Part shown: one piece after another, positions 32,031 to 44,461 of the stretch
How the letters are laid out: each line of letters starts with the position of its first letter
Position numbering within the stretch: the first letter of the stretch is position 1
NCBI RefSeq assembly: GCF_030272615.1
Contig: NC_081406.1
Coordinates: 144,498,091 to 144,562,090, forward strand
DNA: 64,000 bases
Reading direction: 5' to 3'
Source of the DNA: Cryptomeria japonica
Lineage: Eukaryota > Streptophyta > Pinopsida > Cupressales > Cupressaceae
Made by a program: the position numbers and the translations under genes
The notes under the pieces: model-generated
Seen by the model: the letters and a program-made list of their open reading frames with translations, nothing else
What the model was told of the DNA's origin: nothing
The model's database searches: none

Positions 32031-33470
32031 TAATTATTTTCATGAATGCCTTGTTATTCTATGTATGATAACCTCCTCAAACCTTTTTTTGCTTCCAAAT
32101 GAACAGTTTTCATCATCTCAAAATCTTATTTTGATCTTAATCTAACTCCTAATTTAATCTTACCCCAAATACTAATCTACATTGTAGTAGGTCATCCATC
32201 TTCATCCTTCATCCTCATCTAAACCATCAACCAATCATCATGTCATGGTCTTATTATGATGAATTCCTTTTTCATGAATGTCCTCTAACTCCACCCAATT
32301 CTAATGATGATAAAAGTCTTGTTGATTAATATGAGTACTAAATCAATCCCCTTGATGACATCATTACTAGCAAGATTGTCTCAAGCATCTTCCAAAATTC
32401 AATCACTTGTCCAAGCTATCCCATTATTCCTCCATTCCCACCCATTAGAAATCCTTATCTTACCTTTGACATGGGGAATTCATCATCTCTCCCATCCACG
32501 TCTTCTTTGTATCTATCACTCACATCTCCCTCTCATCCAATATCCATACCTCCATCTTCTCCCTAGTAATTTCCCAACTTCCTTTACAAAGAAACACCAT
32601 CACCTTCATCCCTAGTCCAATTTACCATTCCATTATCCCCCAATCCACTTTATAATACATAATACTAATCATCATCCTAATCCTAATCCTTTACTCCATA
32701 ATCCTAATCACCCCACTATTCATAATCCACCCTCCATTTCTTTGTGTCTCAATCCACCATCCTATTTCTCCTATCTCAATCTTCTCTCTAATCCATCATA
32801 CCTCCATCCTCCATCCAATCTAAATCCCCCCATTAGTCCTAATCCTCCATTTATTCTGCATCCTCCATTCATTCTCAATTTAACATCTAATCCTAATTCT
32901 CCAACCCATAATACTAATAATCCTATTACTCCCCATCTTTCATCTACCCCTAAATTTTCATATATTCCTAGCCATACACCTAGCCCTAAAATATGCAAGT
33001 GTATCATTCCAAACTTCTTAAAAGGACTAATAGAAAAGAAACCATCACAAAAACCACATCCTAAATTTCTAGAGTCATGTCACCTCACTCCATCATGTAA
33101 GGTAATAGTGATGAGGTCCTTCCCTATATCACATCTATCATTCCTCTTCCAAATTCTAATACCATCAAAATATTTCCTAATCCCACACTCCCATAATTAT
33201 TCAACCCCAATCTAATGGAACTCGTGAATTAACCCTCCTTCCATCCACCCCAGTTGAAGGGTGTACCCAAAACTCCTCCCCCCGTCACCATCCACACCAA
33301 TCCAATTTTTCAAGGATATTGTTCCAAATACCCACTTATCTAAATCAAGATCCTACCATCCCAAATATTTCATCCATGGTCTCTTGCATGATGAACATAT
33401 ATTTATTATCTTGCTAGTAATGCTAAAAAAGTTTGAAACTATGCTAAAAAAATTGGAGTAAAAATATCCC
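32031..33470. other. G-poor, C/T/A-rich tract
   Basis: The plus strand is strongly depleted of G and full of CCATCC, CCTAATCC and CCTCCATT variants. A 157-codon plus frame (32742-33215) reads as Pro/Asn/Ser/Leu-rich low complexity (NPPISPNPPFILHPPFIL) and a 103-codon frame (32304-32615) is similar. These are most likely a by-product of base composition and not genes, though a Pro/Asn-rich gag linker cannot be excluded. Confidence 0.5.
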
Positions 33471-36400
33471 TTTAATTGTTTCTCCTATTTTGTTTTATTT
33501 CTCATATGTTCTCATTTATTACATTTAAAATCATCTCTACTCATGTGTTTGTCAAATTTGTATTTGTTTTCTCAATCATGCTTTGCAATATTTTAAGACA
33601 AGGAAAAAATAATTATTTTGTAACACCTTGCCAAGGAACCCTAGAGGATAAGAGAAAAATACGCATAAAATGCATGGAAATATATTATTTTGAAGTAACA
33701 AAGTGTCATCATGCATAATATATACAAGTATAACAGTCAACCCTCAAGATCAAACTATTAATAATCGACAACACATGTGCGAAAGACTAAACACTTGAAA
33801 CTTCAAACGAACAAGGGGATAGGTTTCCCTAACCTTAAAAAAAGGTCCAATAAGTGATTACAAATACACAAGACCACCCCTAAAGTTGCAAGACTCATAT
33901 AGACAAATAGGACCAAGTATTTGTAACTGGGTATCGTAGATGAGCTCTGGCGGCACCCTAGTCACAAACAAATGCCCCCAACACCATCCAAACCTAAACA
34001 AAACCTACTAAAACCACCTTTGAGGGTTCTCTAACATCACTACCTTTACAACGCATCCTCTTCAGACTAAACAACATGGGATAGTTTTTGGGAACCTACA
34101 CAAGTGTCCAACAATATTTTTTTAGAATTTGCACAAATGTCCTAAGAGAACACTAGCATGACATGCTAGTGTCCCTCGGATGTGGTGGTGTCCTCTAGAC
34201 TGGTGAGCTCACATTATCATCCTTTGAAACACATTCATCTGGACCAACAAGCTTCTCGATTGAACAATTTGATGTCTTTGACACCCAGAACCCCTTGGTG
34301 AAGTCAAAATACCCATACGATCCTCAAACTGAGAGAATTGGGCAAAGAGGTGAGAAATAAGTCAAGAACATTGCCACTGAGTCATTGGGTGACACCTAAA
34401 TGACTAGTTGAGAATTGGGTGAACTCAAAACATACCCAAAACTAACTTCACAACACTCATGGATGAATGAACCACCAAGAAACAAGGTTGAGACATCTTG
34501 GTGTACACCATGGGTAATTATGGTTGAGCCTAGAAAGAGTCTTAAACGTTCTTAGGTGCACTAAACTAGTCAAGGACTCATGACCACAATGGGAGATGAC
34601 TAAATAAACCTCTGACACTAAACAATACTAATCTAAGTTAATTTTAAAGGAGAAATGGAAGTGTTCCTATGATATCATCATGATACATCAAGTATAAAGA
34701 AGTATAGAAGATCATAAGATGTGCTTGATTCCAATACCAATAAACATAAGATTATACCAATCCATATCAATAGGTCACAATAATGGCCAAATTATCTTGG
34801 AGTGTTCAATACATAATAATCATTGTTACAAATCTTGCATAAATATACATTTAGTTTACACCATACAAGGATGAAGGGGTAAGAAGATCAGGTGTTGAGG
34901 ATGATGGAAAATTTGCTCAATATGAATCTTGAACCAAGTCCACTAGTCCCTAACGATAGTGTGCAATGCCACCCGACCATGTGCTACCCTTAGGTCCACT
35001 CTACCATGCTCATAAAGATAGTTACACGGACTAAACAACCATACAAGTATACAAGAGGGTGAATGGGCTCACACAAGTGTTCGACATAGAGTATGCACTC
35101 AACTTGAACATCAAATCTAACAATGATCATAAAGAACCATTAAAACATGAATAGAGAGAGAGCCAAAACCAAAAAGCAATCCAAATTACATACAAAAAAG
35201 GAAGTAATCAACAAGGATGATCAACACCAAGATATCAAGTATAAACCAATCCCATCAACCAATCACCAAAAGACAATAAGGCCAAATAACCAACATGCAG
35301 GGTCATCACATAAATCGATAAAGAAGAACTATCAACATGGAAGACATAGTATCTTCCAGGTACTACTCATATCTACAAGGCTAGGTACCTAGAGAGCAAG
35401 ATCAAGGAGTGTCATTGTGTATCTCAAATAGATGGCTCATGCATAATCAAGTAGTCCTCTCATACAAATGAGGAGACCTAATCATGTCGGATCAATGCCC
35501 CACAAATGACTAGGCCTTCTCAAGTCATCCTTAGCCTATATGAGCACCCAAGGCAAGAGGGGCATCAACTTTATCTCGGTTCATTTTCTTAATGTGTCAT
35601 TAGTTTTCACTTGATTACAAAAATGTCCAATGAGTTACTTGGGTGGCTCCTTTGTGCCCAGATCCCAATTGGAGACCACTCCCATCATTGACCCTATTAC
35701 CTACCCTAGGATCAATAAAATCCAAAACATGAAACCAAATAAAAAGATACCAAATTGCAAGCCAAACACTTTCATCAGATGAGCCCAAAATCCTTAAATA
35801 CCAACAATTTCCCAAATGGCCAAAGTGCCAAGAGAACGGATCTCAAATGATTCCATATTAGAATTTACATACATAAATATATCATTCCACATAATAATAA
35901 CATTTCAAAACACTCAAAATCCATTTTTCAATCAAATAATAATAACATTTCAAATCACACAAAATCCATTTTTCAATAAATCACACTTTCAACCAAAAAC
36001 CAGTCCAAGAGGCCATCCACCACTGATGGACCTCAAAAAGATCAAATTTTTAAAATGCAAGAATCTAAATTCTATTGAATACCCATCAAAGATAGTGTGA
36101 AAAATATTTCAAATCCACAATAAAATCTCATTTTCACGTATCCAAGACAATTTGGGCAGCATAACGTTTCTTAAAAAACCATGTTTCAAATTTGAAATTA
36201 TACAAATTATTTAATCACCCAAATGGAAGGATTCAAATTAAAATAATTCTTAATTTGATTCAATATACCATTTGCAACAAACTAGAAGCAATTAAAATGA
36301 AAATCAAGCAAGGAAATCAAATTGATTCCTCCAACTTGATCAAATCCTCAAATTGAAAATGCAAACCATACATACTGAGGGAGAGAAAATATTTTAGACA

Positions 36401-37235
36401 ACCAAAAGGTTTCATCAACATGATTCAAACAAGTCTCTACCCACAAAATTTCTTAAAGTAAAACTCCCAAAATCAATCCATCAAATTTCCCATTAGGGAG
36501 TTGAGAGGCAAAATGAGAGAAAAATCACCACGTGTTAAAAAATGAACTCCAATAACAAATTATAAACTCAATTTTTGAGTGAGAAATAAAATAATAACAA
36601 AATTCAATTTTAAGACAAATATCAATTAAATCCCCAAGATGACCCTCACGCTAAATCATGCAATTCTCATTAAATTGAAAACATATAAGCCATATTACAC
36701 AATTGAATACCTTTAATATATGCATGTTAAATGACAACAATTCACATAAGATCGACTATGCACAAATATTTTTTATGAGCCTTACACAAATATGCTTTAG
36801 GGTAACCAAACATCACTAAATTGGTAACCAGAGGTGTAAACACGTGAAATTAAGAAAATTGTCCAAATTAGAAACGATGGCCATGGTTGGGTAACATTAA
36901 TGGCCAGTGTGTTATCTCCTATAACCATCGTTGGGGATATGGGAACACTTAAACATGTAGAGCTAGGTGAATTCAATGCCCTATACTTGAAGTCACTAAA
37001 AAATTCATACATCAAATTGACCATTCGACTCGCCCACGAGTTCAAGCCACATTGCATAACTCTCTCTTACCAAATAGACCTCAATTGAAAACAAGACTCA
37101 ACATGTAGTCCAATGAGTAGCAATCCACTCATAATCCAACAAATGAGGTGTAACACGATGCTAGGAACTCCATCTAGCTACCAAATCTGACATAGACATA
37201 ATAAACTCTAACGATCTTACCTCAACTCAAGGTAA
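33471..37235. other. Unassigned sequence left of the big Copia
   Basis: No conserved frame on either strand. It contains TGTAACAC motifs at 33619 and 37146, which would suit Gypsy LTR starts, but the sequences after them do not match. A 2-unit repeat is at 35884-35985. The sequence resumes at 55969 beyond the Copia element. Confidence 0.4.
35884..35985. repeat. Two-unit tandem duplication, about 47 bp
   Basis: AATAATAACATTTCAAA followed by ACTCAAAATCCATTTTTCAA is repeated directly afterwards with a few substitutions. Confidence 0.75.
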
Positions 37236-37240
37236 CCAAG

Positions 37241-38806
37241 TGTTGGAAAAAAAAAGTAGTTGAGTTGTGTTGTCATCCATGTCACCGTGTGTTGCAGGTT
37301 GTTTGAAAGTGAGTGTTCTAGTATTGTTGTGTGGTCTGGTGAAGATGTTGAGGTGTTTCTAAAAATCTTGTGTAGTGGAAGTTTCAAGATGCAGGAAACA
37401 ATATTTATGCAAGAAAGAGTTTTTAATGTCTCGATGGAAGAATTATTTGCATTCCTTTGGTATGTGAAGATTATGTGTTGTGTCCCTGAATATAATGTTT
37501 ATGATCTATTTATATTGCACTATCAGATTTGCAAGTCCTTTGTTTCTTAGATGGTAGAGGTGGTTATTGTTGTTTCTAACAATGGTTATCTACCAGAATC
37601 GGTCCATTGAATGCTTGGTGGCTTTCGGATATGTGGATTCAAGCGCTACAATTTGGAGGACTTGTTCATTTGGTTTGTATAGTGTTCCAGTTCAGTTTTT
37701 GGGTGTTAAGTTGACTAGCAAGTGAAGTTATGTTGTTCTATGTCTGACATGCTCAGTTGTGTTGTGTTTAGGTTGGTCTGGTTGGCTTATCTTAGATCAT
37801 ATTCTTTTGGTCTGGTTTGGCTTTGAAGAATGAGTTTGGTTAGTGTTTTGGGTCTCACCGTGGAATGTGGAGATCCACATTGTATAATTTGTATTGAAGG
37901 ATAGTTTTTTGGGTTGATTGGTTAACATGATTTAATGTTTATCTATACAATTCATTTGATGTTGACTCTAGAGGATGTGTTAGTGTGTGTGATTTATTGA
38001 AATCAACTTAGATGGATGTGTTGTGATGTTTTTGGGTCCTCTCTATTTCCTAGAGTGGACCGCATTTGATATTTTTAGTCCGAGTGGCCTAATTTTTTTA
38101 ATAATATATATTTTGTTTGTGGCCAACCTAGTCAAGGGTTTTAATGATTAATATTGTATACAAAGGAGTGTGGATGTGTGAATGAAGATATGGGATGTGT
38201 GTGAATTGATGTGAGAAGATGTGAATAATTTGTAAGAAGATTGGTATTGGAGATGTGTGAAAGTCAGTTGTGAAGAGCTTTGATGATGATATCTTTAGTG
38301 TAACAGTATTCTTAAATATTTTTTGAAGTCATATGTATTTTTCATGATATCGATCACTTGACACAGTGGTTCAAGGATGATTTCATGATCAAGAGAGCTT
38401 GTTCATTTCAATTCAACTATTCCTTGAACTCTATCGAAAGACAGTGAGTCTCTTGGCACTCTTGTGTATATTTCCCCGAGGCAGTGTATCTCGCAAGCAA
38501 GTTATTTGTATCTTTCCCTAAGGTTGTGCACCTTAGTTCTGCAAGTCCTCTCAAGAGAAATGAGTTTTGGAGGCAAAATTGTAATAAATTATATTCATAT
38601 TGTGAGTGTGATTCTCACTATGGTTTTTTCCTGCTTAGGTTTTTCCATGTAAATCTAGTGTTCATGTGTTTGTTGTGCTTTGTGCTTTCATGATTTATTA
38701 CTACCATGATTATATAGTTGTGGTTTGAATTTTAAAGATAAAAAATTAAGTGTTTTGAGTTCTAGACTAATCCATCCCCCCTCTCAAGCTTGTGGTGTGT
38801 TCAACA
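37241..38806 (+). repeat. 5' LTR of the big Copia
   Basis: It starts TGTTGGAAAA and ends GTGTTCAACA. It aligns along its length with 54425-55963, for example AGTGAGTGTTCTAGTATTG near 37309. A TATA-like TGTATACAAAGG lies at 38155-38166. Confidence 0.9.
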
Positions 38807-38808
38807 AT

Positions 38809-38820
38809 AGGTATCAAAGC
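38809..38820 (+). other. Primer binding site (tRNA-iMet) of the big Copia
   Basis: AGGTATCAAAGC, two bases after the LTR end; the standard complement with two changes. Confidence 0.75.
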
Positions 38821-38862
38821 AAGGTTTTTCTTGAGAAGCTTAACTGCATGAGGAAAACCCAG

Positions 38863-39085
38863 AATGGCACAAGATTTCACATTCAAGGCTCCAAAGTTTG
38901 ATGGAATAAATTATGCTATTGGAAAGAAAGGATGGAATATCATTTAGCAACTATGGTACCTAAAATATGGGAAAGCATTAAGAACGGCTATATTGCTCCT
39001 CAGAATGGTCCTAAAACTCCAGATGAAATCAAACCATATGAGATAATGCAAAGGCTATAGTTGTGATTGTAACTTGTTTGAATGA
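38863..39085 (+). pseudogene. Copia gag N-terminus, cut off at the Gypsy junction
   Basis: ATG 38863 gives MAQDFTFKAPKFDGINYA, then a one-base shift leads into YWKERMEYHLATMVPKIWES and GYIAPQNGPKTPDEIKPYE. This is the UBN2/DUF4219-type start of a Copia gag. It ends at about codon 75, where the truncated Gypsy LTR begins. Confidence 0.8.
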
Positions 39086-39745
39086 TGTGAAATGGATGAA
39101 TATGGTCAAAACAATAAATATTTGGGGAGACAAGTTTGAAATAACCATAAATGTTTATGTAAGAGCCATAAATGGTCATGTAAGAGCCATTAGTGGTCTT
39201 GGAAGACTTTGGGGGTTAATTTGTTGAACACACAAAGCATTAAATGATTTTCAAAGACTCTTGAAGTCTTTGAGAAGTGACTCCATTTTGCCTAGGAATG
39301 TGACAATAATTAGGGGATGGATTAGGCTATTTAGGAAGGGGTTAGAAGAATCTAGAAGGGGATTAGATTTTGCAAGTGGATTTGGTGGGTGAGGAAAAAT
39401 AGGATTTTATTAAAATAAAAATTCATTTATTTCAATAAATGTGTGCAAGTTGCATTTGTAGGAAAATGCAAGTGGGGGGTGGATAATGATTTAAATAAAT
39501 GTTAATTTATTTAAAAGAGAAAAAAGGGGGATTTAATTAAATAAATTGATTTTATTTATTTAATTGAACGGAATTTGATTTAATGAATTAATTAAAATAA
39601 ATTGAATAATTTATTTAATTAATAGAAGAATGTTTGGAGATGAATTAATTAAATATTTATTTAATTAACTGATGGCTAGTGGATTTTTAATCAAATAAAT
39701 ACAAAATATTCATTTAATTAAAATGGACAGATTTGTGTGACTACA
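39086..39745 (-). repeat. Truncated 3' LTR (first 660 bp of U3) of the Gypsy element
   Basis: It matches 53041-53700 end to end. On the minus strand it begins TGTAGTCACACAAATCTGTC and stops at 39086, so the TATA, R and U5 parts (the equivalent of 52318-53040) are gone. The adjoining base 39085 is in Copia gag. Confidence 0.9.
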
Positions 39746-39758
39746 TTTGCCCCTCTTT
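39746..39758 (-). other. Polypurine tract of the Gypsy element
   Basis: AAAGAGGGGCAAA on the minus strand abuts the LTR start TGTAGTCA. Confidence 0.75.
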
Positions 39759-42193
39759 GAGACGGTGCGGTTTATCACGTCATTTCAAAGAAAGAAAAAC
39801 TGGTGTGAAGAAATGCCCCATAAAATGTAAATTTAATGGGTGGTATGCCCCCTTGAGAGATGGGCCGAAATTTTTTGAAAAATCAGGCGATCTCTCGAAA
39901 AAGAATGAAAATTGGTAGGGTGTTAGAAGAGAAGAAGTTAGCCATACAGGTGAAAAATAGAAGAAATTGGAGATAAAATGGAGAAACATCAAGCCAGTGA
40001 GTACCCTTAGGTTATGCAGGAGATACAGTGAAAATGTGGTGGTTGTTCTTTCGAGTGATGCTATATAATTGATCAAAATTGGTTGAACAATCTGGTGCAA
40101 TCGATTGAATTGCCCCCGTCACACCAAAGCATGATAGTTGATGCCAGTTGTTTGCTTGGACAAGATAAAGTCTGAGTAAGTGAATCAAAGTGACTTGATG
40201 AGACTTAGGCAATTGATGCAATTGCCCGATGAAGTCAAGGTATATGAAGCAAAAATACTCGTTGAGACTTAGACAATTGATGTAATTGTCCTTTAGATTG
40301 TGTTTGATTGGTTGATCAATTGATAGTGTGTGCGGGTGATGGATGGTTGTGGTTAATCATAGCAGCCCCGTTGAGACTAGGCCATTATGATAAATGCCTG
40401 ATGTAGTCTAGGATTACCATGATCGATTACCTGTTGAGACCCAAAGATACTTGATCAAAGTATCTGTTGATAGTCTAGGTGTGTGTGAGTAGATGTATCT
40501 GTGTAGACAGAGTAACTTGCTTGATTGTGTGGATGAATGAGGATGGGAAACACAATCCCTCCTATTAGAGATGGATGGTGATGAACATGGCTTGATTGGG
40601 TTGATGGGAAATGATGAAGGGTATGTGATGTTGATTATCAAGATGGGGAGGGTTGGGGGGTTTCGATGTTCGAAGAAATGGAGGACCTATGACTCATTCC
40701 TATGGAAGAAGAGGAAAACAGAGTATGCATTATTATGACTATGTATGCATGATATGCAGCTATTATGAATGTATGGATGGTTGGAATGCAATGAAATGCA
40801 GTATATACAGATGAGATGGAATGACGATCCATAGTGCTCGATTTTCATAATTGAGCTTTAAAATGTTGGAAGAAAATACAAGCAACCTGACATAAAGATT
40901 CAAGATGACCAGAGTATTTCTTACATGGATTTGATATAGCAAGTTAATACAAGCAACTTGATATAATGGATCAAGTTGACCTGAGTATTTCTTGCGGAAC
41001 AGACAAGGATTATCTTCATTCATGCATGACTTGGATTGTCCTCCTTGATCTTAGGCTAATCATATCCTGAGACAAGTGCATACCGTAGTAAGAAATAAAA
41101 CCTTTATCCAATTTGGAGGGGGAGGAACCAAAGAATGAGCATTGTACCTGCAAATAAACAATATATACACAAAGAATAAAGAATAAGGATCCTTGGTAAT
41201 GGTTCATGCTCATATGGTCGAGATATACGCTGTAGTCAGCAAGCCGTAATGATCTATGATTGCTTTTGACATAAGATCATGTAGCCTGGTGAACTTCCCA
41301 CGTAGACACCATTAGTACATGCCCCAGAACTTCATCGGAAATAATGCGCTGAAGATACACAAACAATGCTAAAAGATCCCGATATAGATAAACAAATGAT
41401 TGTACTCACAAATCAACCAAGTATTTGATAGCTTAACATAATTTTCTTGTCAAAGAAAATGTCATCTTGTCTTTGTTTTGGTAAGGAAGGATGCATCCTT
41501 GTTTAAAGACAGTTTTGATTGTTGATGTCGATTGTGTGGTCGATTGATAAATGGTCATCATGTGAGTATTGTGTTAATGTTGGTTTTCTATCTGTTCGGA
41601 TGAATATGTACAAGGTGTTGCCATGTTTTTGTTTTGATTTTCGATGGTTTTTCGATGTTTTTGGATTTTGTGGAATAGTTTTGAATGTTTTTGGTATTTT
41701 ATGAGACATTTTTGAATGTTTTTGGATTTTGTGAGACGTTTTGATTGTTTTTGGATTTTGTGAGACATTTTTAAATATTTTTGCTAATGAATCATTAATA
41801 ATGTAGAATCCACTTCCATCAACTAGATTGATAGGTATTGCCCCCATGTGTAGACATGACTATGATAGAGTGGGATGCAAGACACATGAAGTACTTTCTC
41901 TTTGTTGCAGATCAAATAGCAAGCCATGGTTAGATGGATGGATGGATGTGTAGATGTATGAATGGGATCGCAACGAGCCTGAAAGATACTGGAGCCATAG
42001 TCTTTACAAGTGGCGCCTGTTTGCTAGGTTTTCACCATCGCACTTACCCAAGGTGCCACTGGAGTGGTTTGTTCACCGTTTGGATGCATGATTTTTCTTT
42101 ACTTTTTTTGAATGTTTTTGTATTTCTTCAGGACATTTTCTGAATGTTTTTGGTATTTTCTGATATGCAGGGGAGCCTGATGCTCTGTACAAC
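39759..42193 (-). other. Gypsy post-pol region with repeats
   Basis: No intact gene. It contains alternating GTTGAGACTTAGG / CAATTGATGCAATTGCC / GATGAAGTC modules at 40190-40470 and a roughly 30-bp tandem repeat at 41658-41776, a variant of which recurs at 42099-42165. A 114-codon minus frame (41503-41847) is just the translation of that repeat (Lys/Ser/Gln-rich). Confidence 0.6.
41658..41776. repeat. Tandem repeat, period about 30 bp, four units
   Basis: Units begin TTTTTGGATTTTGTG (or GGTATTTTATG) and continue GAGACATTTTTGAATG. Unit lengths are 29-31 bp with a few changes each. Confidence 0.8.
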
Positions 42194-43270
42194 TTATGTG
42201 TAAAATCGTTTGAGGTGCATGTTGTTGATTGGATCTGCGAGCGGTTCTCCTTCTGATGTAGCCAACTGATATGCCCCAGACCCAAATACAGCAGTGACAA
42301 CATATGGGCCCAGCCAGTTTGATTCAAACTTGCCCTAATGTTCTCTATTTGGTTGGTTACGAGGATTCTCTCGAAGAACAAGATCACCTACCTCAAATGT
42401 ATGAGATCTAACTCGGTGATTGTAGCTTCTACTCATCTGTTGTTGATAGGCTTTGAGATGGTTTTATGCAGCTTGTCGCTTCTCATCTAGTAACTCTAAG
42501 TCCTGAAGACAGGATACTCTGTATGCTTCATCATCGATGAGATTGTGCAAGGAAACCCGTAGTGATGGTATCTCCACCTCAATAGGTAAGATAGCTTCGG
42601 CACCATAGACCAATGAATAAGGAGTTGCGCTTGTAGGGGTTCGAATGCTAGTTCGATATGCCCATAGTGCTGGATTCAATTGAACATGCCAATCACGACC
42701 GGCATCATTGACTGTCTTATTTAGGATCCTCAATATGTTTTTATTGGATGCTTCAGCCTGACCATTGCCTTGTGGGTAATAAGGAGTGGAAAAGCGATGT
42801 TGGATATGAAATTTCTCACAAAGTTCACAGACATCCTGATTTTTGAAAGGAAGACCATTATCTGTGATGATGGACATGGGCACACCATACCGGCAGATGA
42901 TGTAATTGAGGATGAATGAGGCGATCTTCTTGTCGGTGACTTGGGTAAGTGGAACAGCTTCGATCCACTTTGTGAAATATTCGGTGGCGGTAATAATGAA
43001 TTTATGGCCATTAGATGAAGATGGGTGAATCTTACCCACAAGGTCAAGGCCCCATTGACAGAAAGGCCATGGTGTTGTGATTGGTTGCAGTTCCTGGGCT
43101 GGTGCATGTATCAGGTCACCGTGAACTTGGCATTTCTTGCATTTTCTGACAAAGTAGTAGGAATCATTTTCCATAGATGGCCAATAATATCCAACTCGCA
43201 TGAGTTTCTTGGCTAGTGACGGACCACTTGAGTGAGTCCTACAAATTCCTTCATGGACTTCTTCCAAAGC
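42194..43270 (-). pseudogene. Tat integrase
   Basis: The zinc-binding part has H-x6-H (VHEGICRTHS) and C-x2-C (RKCKKCQVHGD). The core keeps D (QWGLDLVGK), D (IITDNGLPF) and E (GNGQAEASNK). The C-terminal part continues past TAA 42464 as HTFEVGDLVLRENP, LGPYVVTAVFGSGAYQLA and MHLKRFYT to the true stop at 42194, with one more TAG near 42337. Catalytic residues are present, but the nonsense codons kill it. Confidence 0.9.
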
Positions 43271-43539
43271 CTTTGTTATCTCACCTTGTTCCAGACATCG
43301 AAGGAGAGTACCATCAAGACCGCGTCGGTATAGGGTTTCGGCAATAATGGTATATCGAGCAATTTGGCGAATAAAGGTTTTACGTTGGTTATTTGATTGG
43401 TTGGGAGGAAGGGTGTGATCGCGGAGATAGGCGTAGAAATCACCATACCATGGGGATTCAGAACCAACAAGGCGACATATTATTTTAGATTCGGGGATAT
43501 CATAAGTGGGAATCCAAAGCTGTTCTACCAAGAACTCGT

Positions 43540-44400
43540 AGCGTGTTGAATTCTGTGGAAGATCTAGGAGAGATGCGATAGTAGCCATAGCGTCAGCAGC
43601 TCGATTCTGATCTCTTGGTATCTGCTCAAAAGTGATAATAGTAAATGATGTCTTTAGATTGTCCACCATTTGCTTGTATGGCATGAGTTTATCATCCTTG
43701 GTCTGATATTCATCTATTGCTTGTCGAATGACCAGTTGTGAGTCGCAATATACTTGCATGTCTTGTAATTTCCATTGTACGGCTAGCCTAAGTCCTATGA
43801 TCAAGGCCTCATACTCTGCTATGTTGTTTGTGCATGGAAATGTGAGCCTATAAGACTTCGGGATGCTGTCACCTTGAGGTGTGATAAACAGAATGCCTGC
43901 CTCCGAGTCGTGCCTAGTGTATGAACCATCAAAGTATAGTTTCCATGGTTGTGCTATTGTGATCATGAATATCTCTTCATCTGGAAAATTGGAAATGAGA
44001 GGATGATTGCCTATGAGTGGTGCATCGGCCAACTGATATGCAATGACCTGCCCTTTGATAGCTTTACGATCCACATACTCGATGTCAAATTCATTTAGAA
44101 TCATCACCCATTTGGCCAAGCGACCTGTCAGTGTTGCTTGGCTGAGTAAATACTTGAGTGGATCAATCTTTGCAATGAGTTGTACCTTGTGTGTTAACAG
44201 ATAGTGCCTTAGTTTAGTGGCTGCCAGGATTACTGCTAGGCAAGCTCGTTCAATAGGTGTGTAATTGAGTTCATAGCCTACCAGTGTGCGAGAGATGTAG
44301 TAAACAGCACACTCTTTTCCTTTCGTATTATGTTGTGCCAGTAGTACACCCAATGTTGTACTTGTTGCTGAGATATAAAGTAACAACGGTCTACTTGGAT
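43540..44400 (-). pseudogene. Tandem RNase H domains of the Tat element
   Basis: First copy (near 44390-44040): LLLYISATSTTLGVLLAQ, then YYISRTLVGYELNYTPIERA. Its catalytic Asp is lost (Ser), as is usual when the domain serves only as a connection. Second copy (near 43940-43560): YFDGSYTRHDSEAGILF, NNIAEYEALIIGL, VYCDSQLVIRQ and NRAADAMA, which keep the D-E-D-D set. A second, intact RNase H is the defining trait of Tat elements. Confidence 0.9.
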
Positions 44401-44461
44401 CTGGTGGCATCAGCAATGGTGGATTTATGAGATAGTCTTTAAGTGTCTGAAATGCTTGTTG

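Noticed and set aside
32742-33215. 157-codon plus-strand ORF
   Set aside because: Its composition (Pro, Asn, Leu, Ser) follows directly from the G-poor repeat tract. There are no conserved motifs, and the opposite strand is similarly open.
36863-36931. Inverted repeat AACGATGG...CCATCGTT as a regulatory hairpin
   Set aside because: An 8-bp stem with a 50-bp loop is expected by chance in 64 kb, and there is no gene nearby.
33619-37145. Possible Gypsy element between two TGTAACAC motifs
   Set aside because: The 300 bp following each motif do not resemble each other beyond the first 20 bases, and no primer site or polypurine tract was found.
39086-39160. Apparent continuation of Copia gag (VKWMNMVKTINIWGDKFE)
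   Set aside because: It looks like gag, but the identical sequence lies inside the 5' Gypsy LTR at 53041-53115, so it is LTR sequence and the resemblance is chance.
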